Part shown: piece by piece, positions 36,389 to 47,347 of the stretch
How positions within the stretch are numbered: the first letter of the stretch is position 1
Layout of the letters: each line of letters begins with the position of its first letter
From: Desmodesmus armatus
Lineage: Eukaryota > Chlorophyta > Chlorophyceae > Sphaeropleales > Scenedesmaceae
NCBI GenBank assembly: GCA_007449985.2
Contig: VIIQ02000739.1
Location: 62,001-126,000 of the forward strand
Length of the DNA: 64,000 nucleotides
Direction of reading: 5' to 3'
Program-made: the position numbers and the translations under genes
Notes under the pieces: generated by a model
Database searches by the model: none
Told to the model about the DNA's origin: nothing
What the model saw: the letters and a program-made list of their open reading frames with translations, nothing else

Positions 36389-37876
36389 GCTACTGCCTCC
36401 TTCTCCATCTCTGCCAGGATCTGTTTGTCCACACCTCTGCTCTTGTACAGCACAGCAAACTCAAGCGGCTGCTTTGGGGCTGCATCAGCACTGCTGCCAT
36501 CCCCACCATCACCACCATGCTGCTGCTGCTGCTGCTGCTGTTGTTGGTGGAGGCTGCTCAGGTAGGCAGTTGCAGCTTTCGTGAGGGCAGCCTCCAGAGC
36601 AACTGATGTGAGCAGGCTGGTTGTCTCCGCAGGTATCACACGCTCAATGAACCTGCACAGGAACACAGTCCAGCCACACAGTGTCCACCACCATACTGTG
36701 GCACGGGCGGCCAGAGTGGGTTGTGCCATGCATGCAGCCTTGGAAGCACCGGGCTCATGATTCATTGTGTTGGACACAATTGCCTAACCTATGCCTGTCC
36801 TGGCAAAACGCTTGACTGGCTGAAGTCATGCATCAACCCAGCATTCATAACATTCAGATTGTCTGACTGATGTCAAGGCAGTTGATACATCACATGTTCA
36901 TAACAAGAGCCCCATGTTGCACTCACTTTGTGTGGTTCATCTGCCCTGAGTATATCTGCTCCAGTACCTGGCCCACCAGGGGCACCACAGGCTCAGCTGG
37001 CTCCAGGCGCACCACAGCCAAGCCACGACACCCCACCTTCACCAACTGCAGCTGGGTACCTTCTGCATTTTATAAAACCCAGTAGCAGCCAGCAAGGGAG
37101 GTCTCTTGGAGGCATGTGCCAATAGAAAACCTTGGAAGGGTAGCATTTGGTGTGGGGTTTCAGTGACACGGACACGCAGCCACTTGAGATGGCCTAGAAC
37201 GCATGCGCACCACCTGTGTTACCCAGCCGTGCACTGCTGTCAGCACCAATTTGAAGCGATCATATGCTGCAGTGGACCAATACGACGCTCAGGGGGTGAG
37301 TGCCTCAAGGAAAGCCGTTGGCAGGCCATGGACTCCTGCGCTGCGCCTGTGCTGGTGGGTGGTCGGGACAAGGCACCTACTGCGCACCTGGAAGTAGTGG
37401 TTTGACAATACTGAGCAGCTCCTTTGCAGCACTCCTTTGCCTGCAAACGCAGCCATGACAGTGAGAGCCTGCAAGTAAGGTTTCAGGTGCAACTGCACAC
37501 GTTGTGTGCATGGGTGGTTGCTGAATGCACAGGATGCCTGGCAGGACCGGCAGCAGCCCCAGCAGCAGCAGTATAACTCACCAAGAGTGCATTCGTGATC
37601 GTATAATGCAGAACAACAACGATCAGGTGACCTTGCCCACCTGTTGAAGCCACATGAAGCCATCAAGCAGGTGCTGCCAGCTGCAACTGCGTCGGCAGCA
37701 GCATATGAAAACCGGGCCACTGCCCCCTCTGCTTCTTCATCTTCCTCCTCAGCGCCAGCTACCTTGCGCCTTTTTGAGTCCTTGCCTGCCAAAGGCGGCG
37801 CCCTGCGTCGCTGCTGAGCTTCTGCCTGTTCTTTAAGTGCCTGAAGGTCTTTGTCTGACAGGCTGGTGGCTGCCAT
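35731..37876 (-). CDS. TAN1: TAN1/THUMPD1-type THUMP protein, tRNA ac4C adaptor
   Basis: Binds tRNA through its THUMP domain and presents it to the Kre33/NAT10 acetyltransferase, which makes N4-acetylcytidine in tRNA-Ser and tRNA-Leu (family knowledge). Exons 37876-37641, 37440-37388, 37062-36927, 36652-36154 and 35940-35731 join in phase to 377 residues with no frame break. Visible parts are a basic N terminus with KRRK, a TAN1-like segment ending CGFNR, the helix SAAKELLSIVKPLLP, the strand LVKVGCRGLAVVRL, then FIERVIPAETTS. The core EFAVLYKSRG is followed by RQRVIDLAAAVME and VVMVEVLPLLRQQTACAVAM, the usual THUMP end. Two poly-Gln tracts interrupt the core and an acidic patch lies near the N terminus; the tail is Lys/Ala-rich. 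The human protein is of similar length. It is divergent to PEX2 across 288 bases. Confidence 0.85.
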
Positions 37877-38164
37877 GGTGATAACAGGGCCGAGCAGCAA
37901 CAAACGTGCAGGAGTGCAAGGCAGAGAGCTCGGTCTGATTGTTGTCCACGTGGCTGCTGACTGTTAACCTGCAAAACGGTGAACAGATCGTCGCAGACAG
38001 ATCGTCGGAAACCTAGGAGAGGTGAACATCAACGTGAGTAGTGGCCTCCTAAGTTGTGCCCATTTGCGACCAGCATATGAGTTGGTTCTGACACTGATCC
38101 GCGCAACGACTACAGTCAAAAGGTTTGGAGTGGAGCTCCACGCCAGCAGGACACCCACCAAGTC
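37877..38164. promoter_or_regulatory. Bidirectional promoter between TAN1 and PEX2
   Basis: The start codons of two divergent genes are 288 bases apart, so one short region must serve both promoters and 5' UTRs. No TATA box or named element is evident. Confidence 0.6.
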
Positions 38165-41100
38165 ATGCAGCAACCGCAGCTGCAGCAGGCAGCACGTGGT
38201 CATCCAAGCAGTCCCACAGCTGAACAATGGCAGCTGGAGTTTGCTCAGGCCTTGCCACACCTGGAGCAGGTTTCTGGGTGAGCAGCCCTGCTGCTGACAT
38301 CATTCCTGCCTTGTTTGCTTGCATTGTCAACTTGGCTGCTACTTGCAGTGAGTTCAGAACCTCTCACACCTCCGTTCTCTCCCTGCTCCGCCTCCCACAT
38401 CTCGTGTGAACTGACAACCCCTGGTCTGACTAGGATGATCATGCTGTTGTTGCTGTTGTTGCTGTTGCTACTGCTGATGCCTCATGATCTCACGCATGGG
38501 CCTCCTGCTGTTGCTCCTGGTGTGACATCATCCTTCGACATCCCACAGCAGCCACAGCAGCCCCTGGCCCCTGCGTGTGCTGAGGTCTAGCCAGCTGGAT
38601 GCTCAGCGCTTGGACGCAGAGCTGCAGACCATGCTGCATGAACAGTTCATGGCGGTGTTCCAGCTGCTACCACAGGTGACTACCGGACGCTTGCTGTGCA
38701 GCAGACATTACCAGCAGCGGCACAGCAGCAACAGCAGCAACAGCAGCAAGAGCCCATGATCAGCACAGTGGTGCTGCATAGGCACCTCCCTGCACAGTCA
38801 TTGAGGGGTGTGCACGGCCGGTGTGGACGCTTGTCGCAGGGCACTTCTGTGTGACATGTCGAGCAGTGCTGCTTGTTACTGCCGCTGCAGGCGTGTGTGC
38901 TGAAGCTGCAGCTGTGGCTGTGCCTTACATGTGTTGCTGCAGGGCCAAGTGTCCAGCCTGGAGCCAGAGCTGAACCTCTTGCTTGCAGCACTGGTATGTA
39001 GGGCCTTACACCACCTTGGCAACTATCCGAGGGGGTCTGCATCTGCCACTGGTCTTCCACCTAGGCATTGCTGCTGCAGCAGACGCACAGCAGCAGTCAC
39101 TACTTTGCATGCGCGACATTGAAGGCATGTTGCTCAGCACCAAGCTCATTCCCAGAAGCTGAATGTGGTGTGGCACCGCCAGGCTATCTCATAGCTGCAG
39201 CAGGAGCAATGCCAGTCGAGTGGTGTATGGCGTGGTTGTTGCATTGCGCATTGTTGGCTAGTATTAGTAAGCTATGCTGTCATGCCCTGGTCCCAATACA
39301 TGTTTATCGCTGTCAGTTGGGTTGAAACAAGCCAGTGTACATCACTACACCTAAACTGCGCTGTCTTCACCACACTATACTGTGCTGTACTTAACTTGAC
39401 TGCACTGCACTGTGCTGTATGTTTAGCCATGTGATGATTAGCCCTGTTCTGCACTGCATCATGCCGTTGCGTAGGTGTTTTGGCTGTCTGTGTGGCAAGG
39501 GCGTGCAACTCCCGGTAGCGAGCTCATGAACCTGCGGTACAGAGACGAAAGGGCCATGGAACAAGCAGCAGCGGCAGCAGCGGCGGCGGCAGCGCAGGCA
39601 AAGTGCGGTGCTGGTATCCTGCAGCAGCAGGGACCAACCTGGGTGAGTCTGACAGGATTCATGCATTGCATACACCACAGCGCGACACAGCACACAGCAA
39701 CAAATTACATTATCCTGCACCAAACTGCACCACACACAGGACTTGCCACACCACAGCACATGTCGCAGCGCATGCGTCGCAAGCTGTGATGCAGCGTGCA
39801 AGTGGCGCATGACAGAACACAACGCCTAACGGCGGAGGCCCGAAGCACGATGTGTCTTGTCAGCCCAGTCAGTTTGAACACCACCATGTATACCAACCAT
39901 AAAGAAGGAGTACAGATTTCCCTATGTCCGCACAAGCAATATCTGTCAATGGCTTCGATCACTGACTTCAGCACCCTCTGCCCTTTTTTGCCCTCCCTGC
40001 CTGGACAGCTCCACGGAGGGCGCACAGGGGTTGAGGGCCCCGACCTATCCCTGCATCAGCGGCTGGCCTATGCAGTGGGCCTTGTGGGCCTGCCCTACCT
40101 CTGGCTAAGGGTGAACCGCCTAGCTGCCAGCCGAGGCTGGGGCCAGCAGGGGGATGGCTCACTGGGGCAGCGGTGCTGGCGGCTGCTGCGGGGGCTCGAT
40201 GCGCTGCATAAGCTGTGCATGGTGGCCAACCTGTGGGTGTTTCTGTACCAGGGGAAGTACAGGTGAGATGGTCGCGTGCTGTGCCATGCTGTGCTGTTGT
40301 GTGCAGGGGAGGGGAAGCAGCCTAGGGCAGCTCTAGTTGTAGTGATGTACTGTTTTGGGGCCAGCCGAGGCTGGGGGCAGCAGGGGGATGGCTCGGTGGG
40401 GCAGCGGTGCTGGCGGCTGCTGCGGGGGCTCGATGCGCTGCATAAGCTGTGCATGGTGGCCAACCTGTGGGTGTTTCTGTATCAGGGGAAGTATAGGTGA
40501 GACGGTTTTGTGCTGTGACATGCTGTGCTGTGTTGTGCAGTGGAGGGGATGTAGCCTAGGGCAGCTCTAGTTATAGTGCCGTACTGTTTTGTGTGCTGTA
40601 CTGTTGTACAGTACTGTATAATACAGAGATAATACAGTGATTGTGGGAGGGGGCATTGACGGTCTCCGCACTAGCCAGCGAGCCAAGGGCTCATGTTTTG
40701 TGTGCTGACCTGTGTCTTCTCTCGATTGCAGGACGCTTGTTGAGCGGCTGATTGGTCCCCGGCTGGTGCCTATCAGCAGCTCTCTTGCATCCTGTGTATA
40801 CCTGGTAACCAGCAAGCGCCCCGCCATCCATCACCACTGCTGCTGCCTGTATGTGCTCTGTCCTGCTGCTGCCTGTGTGTCTACCTGTCACTCTGCAGGA
40901 CGCTTGTTGAGCGGCTTATTGGTGCCCGTCTGGTGTACCGGCAGCCCTCCATGAGCCGCCTGGTCAGCTTTGAGTACCTCAACCGCCAGCTGGTGTGGCA
41001 GGAGCTGTCAGAGTTCATGCTCTTCCTGCTGCCCCTTATCAACGTCACAAAGGTGAGCATCTCACCTGCTGCTGATAGTGCGGGGCCTGTAGGGCTGTGG

Positions 41101-42140
41101 TTGCCACAATACAGAGTGCACTGTAGCTGGGAACTTGAGATATCTGCAACAGGCCCAGATTTATTTGGTAACACTATGGACTGTGTTCGACAGGTGACGC
41201 CACAAAGGTGAGTGTCTTACCTGGTCGTGTGGGGCCTGTGGCGCTGCGGCTGCCGCAACGCACAGTGCACTGTGGCTGAGAACTCCAGACCTTTTCTGGG
41301 CCGGGTTCTTGGGGAGGTTTATGAGGTGTGTTCGACAGGTGACGTATTTTCAGGGGCATGCAGCCAACAAGCGCCCAGGGGCATGCAGACAACATTTCAA
41401 GCGTCACTACACAGTTACAGCAGTGCATCAGCGGCCTCAGCAGGCCTTGTCATAATTTGTACATGCAGCGCTCCATGTCCCAGCCGCTGTCAGCTTGCCG
41501 TAAACGTCACTTGTGCACCTGACCAATGGTTTGGTGTGGATGCATAATGCGTTGGTGTTTTTTTGCATCTATGCTGTGGACGCCTAGCTTAGTTCCTGCG
41601 CGCCATAATGCGTGGATGCATCATGCATTGTGGTTGGTCCTGCAGGTGCGCAGGGCGGTACTGCGCTTCCTGCCAAAGTTGCCGGTGCTCAGCACAGGCA
41701 GCAGCGATGCTGCAGGACAGTCCGGCATGCAGTACCCTATGGCAGACCTCCCTCTGCCTGTTGGTCCAGCACCCATGCATGATGCTGTCACTGCCGGCAC
41801 CCAGCCGCAGCAGCAGACGCCGCTGCAGCCGCAGCAGCACCCGCAATCAGTAGGGGAGCAAGCACTGCAGCAATCTGGTGCGGACGACAGCATCAGCGGC
41901 AGCAGCAGTGCGGAACCTGGCAGCATAGCTGAGTTGTTGAGGCCTCTGGGGCCGTGTCCGATCTGCAACACAGGGGACATCCTGGTGCCGTTTGTTGCAC
42001 ACCCGTGTCGGCATGTGTTCTGCTACTACTGCTTGCAGAGCCACTGTACTGCAGACAGTGAGTTTGCATGTCCTGTGGATGGTGTACGCGTTGATGCGCT
42101 GCAAAGATATCTGCGTACAATGCCTGTGGCAAGTTCGTGA
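38165..42140 (+). CDS. PEX2: PEX2 peroxisomal RING E3 ubiquitin ligase
   Basis: Part of the PEX2-PEX10-PEX12 complex in the peroxisomal membrane that ubiquitinates the import receptor PEX5 for recycling. Exons: 38165-38277, 38549-38675, 38943-38993, 39475-39642, 40009-40262, 40899-41052, 41646-42140, giving 453 residues with no frame break. Family landmarks in order: SSQLDAQRLDAEL, MNLRYRDER, RTGVEGPDLSL, FLYQGKYRTLVERLIGARLVYR, VSFEYLNRQLVWQELSE followed by a hydrophobic helix. The C-terminal RING (about residues 393-436) has CPIC, a CRHVFCYYC centre and a final CPVDG. An Ala run in exon 4 and a Gln/Pro-rich insertion before the RING make it longer than plant PEX2 (~330). The first exon is inferred from phase and the EQWQLEFAQALPHLEQ segment. 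Three partial duplications of exon junctions lie in its introns. Confidence 0.92.
40127..40594 (+). repeat. 234-bp tandem duplication of the PEX2 exon 5 end plus intron
   Basis: 40127-40360 and 40361-~40594 are near-identical tandem copies. Each holds the last ~135 bases of exon 5, encoding SRGWGQQGDGS...FLYQGKYR, followed by a GTGAGA donor and the start of the intron. The second copy is open and keeps its donor, so it could be retained or spliced. Using it in addition to the first would duplicate about 45 residues. Confidence 0.9.
40728..40935 (+). repeat. Two copies of the PEX2 exon 6 acceptor and start
   Basis: CAG followed by coding for TLVERLIG(P/A)RLV occurs at 40732 and at 40899, 167 bases apart. 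Only the second continues as the conserved family sequence (YRQPSMSRLVSFEY). The first diverges after about 45 bases into sequence without family similarity, so it is probably a decoy or relic acceptor. Confidence 0.85.
41043..41345 (+). repeat. Tandem duplication of the PEX2 exon 6 end plus intron
   Basis: CACAAAGGTGAG at the exon 6 donor (exon ends 41052) recurs near 41209. The following ~140-160 bases are similar in both copies (shared GGGGCCTGT, CACAGTGCACTG and GTGTTCGACAGGTGACG). The second copy lies wholly inside intron 6. Confidence 0.75.
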
Positions 42141-42830
42141 ATTGCTGTTGGGGTTGAGCTTGCATCTTGCAAGGGCCTAGCCACCCTTGCATATCTCCTT
42201 CATGTACTCTCATGTACTTTTGTCTGCTTGTACCATCAACCAAGTTGGTCGCACGATTGGTGTGTGGCCAGCCGGTGGGACCCCCCCTGGTGCCCCAAAA
42301 CTTCTGTCTGTTATTGTGCACAAGGCCACCGGACATGTGGACTGAAATACTGTCCACTGCTTTGAATAGCAAAAGCGCCAATCTACTGGTACGTTTGTGC
42401 CAAAACTTGCTTAGCCAAACCATGTGTGTGACTGGCAAGCTGACAGCTGACGGCCCTCAACAATCATGGCCATGGAGTGAGTCCATGTGGTTTACAGCAA
42501 CCATAGGTGGCCAGCAGTTTGGGCAGCAAGGTGGCTGCATGTATCACTTCCTTTGCCCAAAAGCTGCAGCCATGGATGATCTGCCTAAGCCTTCAAATTC
42601 AGCATGACAGCATGCTCAAGCCACACAACAGTGCTATGCAGTGAGCCCTCAGGGCCTTGAGAAAGTTTCCCAATGAATCACATCATACCTAACGTGCTTT
42701 GCAGCTGGTGGAAAGCTGTCAGGCCTAGGTTGCGAACATCTGGGGAAGATCAGGGAAGAAGTGGCACCCAGCAGGCAAACTGTCTTTGGAGTGCAGTCGT
42801 CAGCACCAACCGCCCTGCTGGTGCTCTCCT

Positions 42831-42835
42831 TGTAA
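42831..42835 (+). terminator. Possible TGTAA polyadenylation signal for PEX2
   Basis: TGTAA about 690 bases after the PEX2 stop codon, placed like the other candidate chlorophyte poly(A) signals in the window. Confidence 0.3.
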
Positions 42836-43954
42836 CTGTGCAGCAGAATAACTTGCTGGTGACCTTGCAATGGCATGAAAGTCCCCTCATGTCACCGCAA
42901 TCGGCTGTGCTGCCAAGCTTGTTTTGTGTGCACAGTGACCTCTTGACTTGCAGGGTTCAAGTAAGCAACCCCACAATGCTAGTGAGGTAGCACACGAGGT
43001 TGTCATGTGCAAGGGATGCATGGGGGTTGCATGCATGTGGTGGGTTGAAGGAGGCCACTCTAGGCTCCTTCGCAAGCCTTAATACAGGAGTATCTGACGA
43101 AACAATACTAAGTGTGCACCTTCATCGTGAAGCCCCGCCTCGCCCAAAACTGTGTACGGCCGCCTTTCCGCCGGGCGGGAAGGGGAACCCCAGCTCTTGG
43201 GAAGCCCGAACGCAGGCCAAGAGTGGCCCAGTAAATATGCATGTATTTGTGAAACCTGTTCGGAGGCTCAAGCCAGGCCTCAGACCAGGGTGCGGCAGCT
43301 GCCCCTGCAGGGTACTACTTAAGTAACATGTTAACCGGTCAACTGTCAATAGACAACATTTGCGGTACTTACACCAGCGCGCTGCCCAAAAATGTGAGTA
43401 TCCATCCCATTGATGCTCCGGCTATGAGCACCAGCAGCTCCCAACAAACTTTGCCACCAGGGACAACAGAGCAGCGCAGCTGCAGCTGTCTTTGTGCAGC
43501 CCCAGCGCAGTCATTGCAAGCTTATAGTTTGTTGCTGCGTCTCTAGCTGTCTCGGGAGGCAGGCAAGCAGGCATTTGGCAAGGCAAAGTGGTGAGCGATA
43601 GCGTGACTAGGTTTCGGCTTTTCTGCCCGTCTGCTGGCGCCCATGTTCTTATGTTTGCGCCCCCGGACTCAGCCTTGCCTGAATGCCCTGCTCCAGCCCC
43701 AACAGCAACCAGGGACAGGGCTGCAGCATGTAATACGCAGCAGCAGCACCCTTGCTCTTGCAGCAGCTCCTGTGTCTGCCCTCCTTGTGCAGCAGCCCCC
43801 AGTCGCTATGGGTGTTTATTTTACATTTACGGTATCTTGCTCAGCAATCTAGCTAGCAAGATAACGGACATGCCCTGCCTGCCCTCCGATGCAGCCACAA
43901 ACAGCAACACAGCTTGCAATGGCCAACGCTTCAGCATTTGCAGCACCCTTGCAC

Positions 43955-44021
43955 GTGGACAGCGTGCAGCATGCTAATGCCTGCGAATAGAGGGCATATC
44001 TACACCAGGAGTGGGGCAGGC
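43955..44021 (+). repeat. Segment duplicated at 46073-46143
   Basis: A ~65-base segment around GTGGACAGCGTGCAGCATGC and ACACCAGGAGTGGGGCAGGC recurs about 2.1 kb downstream with modest divergence. A neighbouring piece, GAGGCATCCCTGCAGTAGG-like, occurs at 46160 and near 45350. These show that the locus has internal segmental duplications. Confidence 0.75.
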
Positions 44022-44029
44022 TTCTGTCT

Positions 44030-44850
44030 CCTTCCAGCTCTGCATGCAGGGTCAGTGTGGGCATACTACTCCCACAGTACTGACACGCCCTGTGGCATAC
44101 TACTCCACATAAGAGGCGCCTGCTGCTGTAGCCTTAGTCTCAGAGCTTAGCATGCAGCTGCTTCGATGTCTCCTTCCAGCTCTGCATGCAGGGTCAGTGT
44201 GGGCATACTACTCCCACAGTACTGACATGCCCTATGGCACACTACTCCACATAAGAGGCGCATGCTGCTGTAGCCTTAGTGTCAGAGCTTAGCATGCAGC
44301 TGCTTCGATGTCTCCTTCCAGCTCTGCATGCAGGGTCAGTGTGGGCATACTACTCCCACAGTACTGACACGCCCTGTGGCATACTACTCCACATAAGAGG
44401 CGCATGCTGCTGTAGCCTTAGTGTCAGAGCTTAGCATGCAGCTGCTTCGATGTCTCCTTCCAGCTCTGCATGCAGGGTCAGTGTGGGCATACTACACCCA
44501 CAGCACTGACACGCCCTGTGGCATACTATTCCACATAAGAGGCGCCTGCTGCTGTAGCCTTAGTGTCAGAGCTTAGCATGCAGCTGCTTCGATGTCTCCT
44601 TCCAGATCTGCATGCAGGGTCAGTGTGGGCATACTACTCCCACAGTACTGACACGCCCTGTGGCATACTACTCCACATAAGAGGCGCATGCTGCTGTAGC
44701 CTTAGTGTCAGAGCTTAGCATGCAGCTGCTTCGATGTCTCCTTCTAGCTCTGCATGCAGGGTCAGTATGGGCATACTACTCCCACAGCACTGACACGCCC
44801 TGTGGCACACTACTCCACATAAGAGGCGCCTGCTGCTGTGGCCCTAGTGG
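44030..44850 (+). repeat. 142-bp tandem satellite, about 5.7 copies
   Basis: The anchor CTCTGCATGCAGGGTCAGTG recurs at 44038, 44180, 44322, 44464, 44606 and 44748, exactly 142 bases apart each time. Copies differ at a few positions (one has ATCTGC). Each unit has a CCTTCCAG acceptor-like end just before the anchor and a partial inner repeat CTACTCCCACAGTACTGACA / CTACTCCACATAAGAGGCGC. The last unit runs straight into the hydrophobic frame at 44838, whose start (GCGCCTGCTGCTGTGGCCCTAG) is the intact form of the unit's end. Confidence 0.95.
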
Positions 44851-45639
44851 CGGCTTCCGTGTCTGGCTTCTGGGATGTGCTAGCCGCCGTCAGCAGCAGC
44901 AGGCTGGTGTGGACATTGATAGCTGCAGTCAAACCTGCGAGGGTACCGTGTTCCTTTGCCACGCTGGTTGTTGGTTACTCCCGGCACTTTGTGTGTAGAT
45001 ACTTTGCTGTGTTGCTGCTCTCACTATGATTTTGCTGCAGAGCCTGTTGGGGTGTTGGCCGGTGTTGTTGCACACGCAGCACATGGAGACTCTGTGTGCC
45101 GGGTTGACAACGACACCGCCCATCACCCATGTTGCCTGTGTCAATCACCCTTACACATCTTCCCGCCCCCCTCACACGGTGAGCCAGTGCTGTTGTTTGC
45201 TGAGGCTGACTCCCCCTCTTTCAGCTGCTTCTTGAACTGTGCGGCTCAGTTCAACAAGCTCTCCGCTACTAGTGTAACAAACACGTAGCCGCAGATGCAC
45301 GACAGACCTGCTGTGAGGCCTATGGGTCGTACCCATGCAGTGCCTACAGAGGCATCCCTGCATTAGGTCGGCTGGCAGCAGCTGCGCTTTGTGTCCTGGC
45401 AGGTTTCTTCATGCGCCTTTGCCACATATCCTGCCTTCTGCGCCTGCCCTACAAGGCTGCCTGCCCGCCTGCTCACACACCTGTCCCTGTTGCTTGTGCT
45501 GCTGTAGGGTGGCATCCGCTGCTGTCACCCGTCTGGAGCTGGCAACTGCACCCTGCAGCTGCGGTGCAACTCCTGGGGTCAAGCCAGCCGCTGCAGCAGG
45601 TGAGTCGGCAGCGGCAGCTGTCTGTCACTTCTTCTGTGT

Positions 45640-46720
45640 CGATAGGCCAAGCACGGGGTTGCCATTGGTCCCCTACAGGCGTGATGAAGGGAGAGCCCAC
45701 ACGACCTTTGGGCTTGAGCCTCGTGCAGCAGTCGTATCGCATCGCGTTGCAGCAACAGCAGCACAGTTTGTGTGGTGGGGTGTTTGCTTTGCTGCATGCC
45801 TGGCTTTCAGGATACCCCGCGCAAAGTTACAGGCTGAGGCCCAGCCTGTAACACGTGTGGTTGGCGTACCCAGCTGGTTTCTGGCCAACTTGGAACATCT
45901 GCAACATCCTCGCCCTCGCAAAGGTGGTCAGGCCCGGAGCAGCTACCAGCTTGAAGCCCATGATGCGCTGCAACATCCAGGAAAGTGCACATGGTCGTGT
46001 GCGTCTCATGTGTGCTCAGCAGAGGCAGCCATGCATCATGCCTTCTGGCAGTCGACCGCCACTCCTGCTGGGCACGTGGACAGCATGCAGCATGCTAATG
46101 CCTGTGTTTGCGATAAAACATATACACCAGGAGTGGGGCAGGCGCGGTGCCATGGAGGCATCCCTGCAGTAGGTTGGCTGGCAGCACAGAAGTGTACACA
46201 GACGCACAGCGGCACCAGCGCTGGTAGCAGCAGCGAGCCGCGGTGCTGCTGCTTACACTCCCCAACCCTATGCTGCTGCTGCTGCTGCCTCCACCTCCGC
46301 CCCTGGCCCCAAACGCAGGCATCAACGAGGCTGCAGCGATGTCCTGCTGATGGCACATCCTCTGCGCGCTGGCAGCGTTTGAGGCGCACATATCATGACA
46401 GGTGCCAGGCGTCGATTGAGGTGCGGGTTGGGGCAGTGGCAGCTGTGTGTTACTTCGTCTGTTCTTCAAAGGCCAAGCCCGGGGTTGCCAACTTGGTCCC
46501 CTACCGGCGTGATGTGTGCAGCCACACGACCTGCAGGTCCCCAGCTGGGATGCTTGTGGCCTCAGCACTCGTTTCGCACAGCAGCATTTGAAAGCACTGA
46601 AGGTCAAGCATGGGGTTGCCAGTGGTCCCCTACAGGCGTGATGAAGGGAGAGCCCACACGACCTTTGGGCTTGAGCCTCGCGCAGCGTTTGTACCGTATC
46701 GCACAGCACAGCAGCACTGC
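45640..46720 (+). repeat. Three related ~120-base segments in the unresolved locus
   Basis: Segments near 45645-45745, 46475-46545 and 46605-46705 share GGGGTTGCCA...GGTCCCCTAC.GGCGTGATG and, in two of them, AAGGGAGAGCCCACACGACC followed by TTTGGGCTTGAGCCTCG. The first and third are almost identical for ~100 bases. They are dispersed direct repeats with possible coding origin. Confidence 0.8.
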
Positions 46721-47347
46721 CCCAGTGAGACCCAACCTCAGCGTGTCAGTGGCCAGCATCAGGGACGAGGGTTTCAGCGGCACAACTTTGCAAAGTGCTG
46801 CGAGTGGTTCGACCCCACTCAGTCCCACATACACAAATATTTTTAGCCTCAGTGGTCAGGTGCCTGAGGGCAGTGCGCGAGTGACCACGCCACCTCAATC
46901 CCCACATGCATTGCTGGTATGCAAACCGTGCAACTGGCAAGATTGTTGAGGGCTTGATTACATGCGGTACTGCATGGCTGCTGGGGTGATAACAGTCCCG
47001 GTCACCGGGTGGTTTGGTGGGGGGGTTGAGGGTGGGGGTGGGCACGGGGGTGGGGGACCATGTCCAATGTTTGGAGCAGTGGGTAGACAGGGCCCAAAAA
47101 CAGCATAATCAATGGCCAGCACTGGAATGTCTCAAGAAAAAACTGCAAGATAGCGAACGCAGACACATCACTGATTTCGAAAGTCACACCCTGGGGTTGT
47201 TGAGATATAACAAGTTTATCCGCCAACGGATCCCCCAGACGTGCATCCAGCTCGTGCAGCTCAGTGTGGTTTGCATCCATTGCACACATACAGTTTTATT
47301 AGGGCCATCTCTCCTCTACACAGCTCCGCGCAAGCTCCCCCATCACC

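Larger units (their letters stand above)
42141..47347 (+). other. Unresolved, repeat-rich plus-strand locus (possible membrane-protein gene)
   Basis: 42141 to about 42850 is probably the PEX2 3' tail (TGTAA at 42831-42835). From ~43000 to 46950 there are splice-like junctions and short coding-like stretches but no gene model I can defend. Examples are an Ala/Ser-rich frame at 43690-43850 and a hydrophobic frame at 44838-44945 (core VSGFWDVLAAVSS, then LVWTLIAAVKPAR). Frames at 45640-45770 and 46600-46720 encode near-identical WSPTGVMKGEPTRPLGLSL. Internal duplications and a 142-bp satellite confuse the reading. A decayed or heavily rearranged multi-exon membrane-protein gene is the best guess. 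A long frame at 45335-46591 is Cys/His-rich and spans apparent introns. 46980-47070 is G-rich and precedes the thioredoxin gene. Confidence 0.35.

Noticed and set aside
37140..37290. Possible extra TAN1 exon (minus strand, frame with YDRFKLVLTAV)
   Set aside because: Its end phase does not fit the next exon, whereas exons 37440-37388 and 37062-36927 join in phase directly.
45335..46591. 418-codon plus-strand open frame
   Set aside because: Cys/His-rich composition, runs through apparent splice sites and repeats, no family similarity; treated as a chance frame in an unresolved locus.
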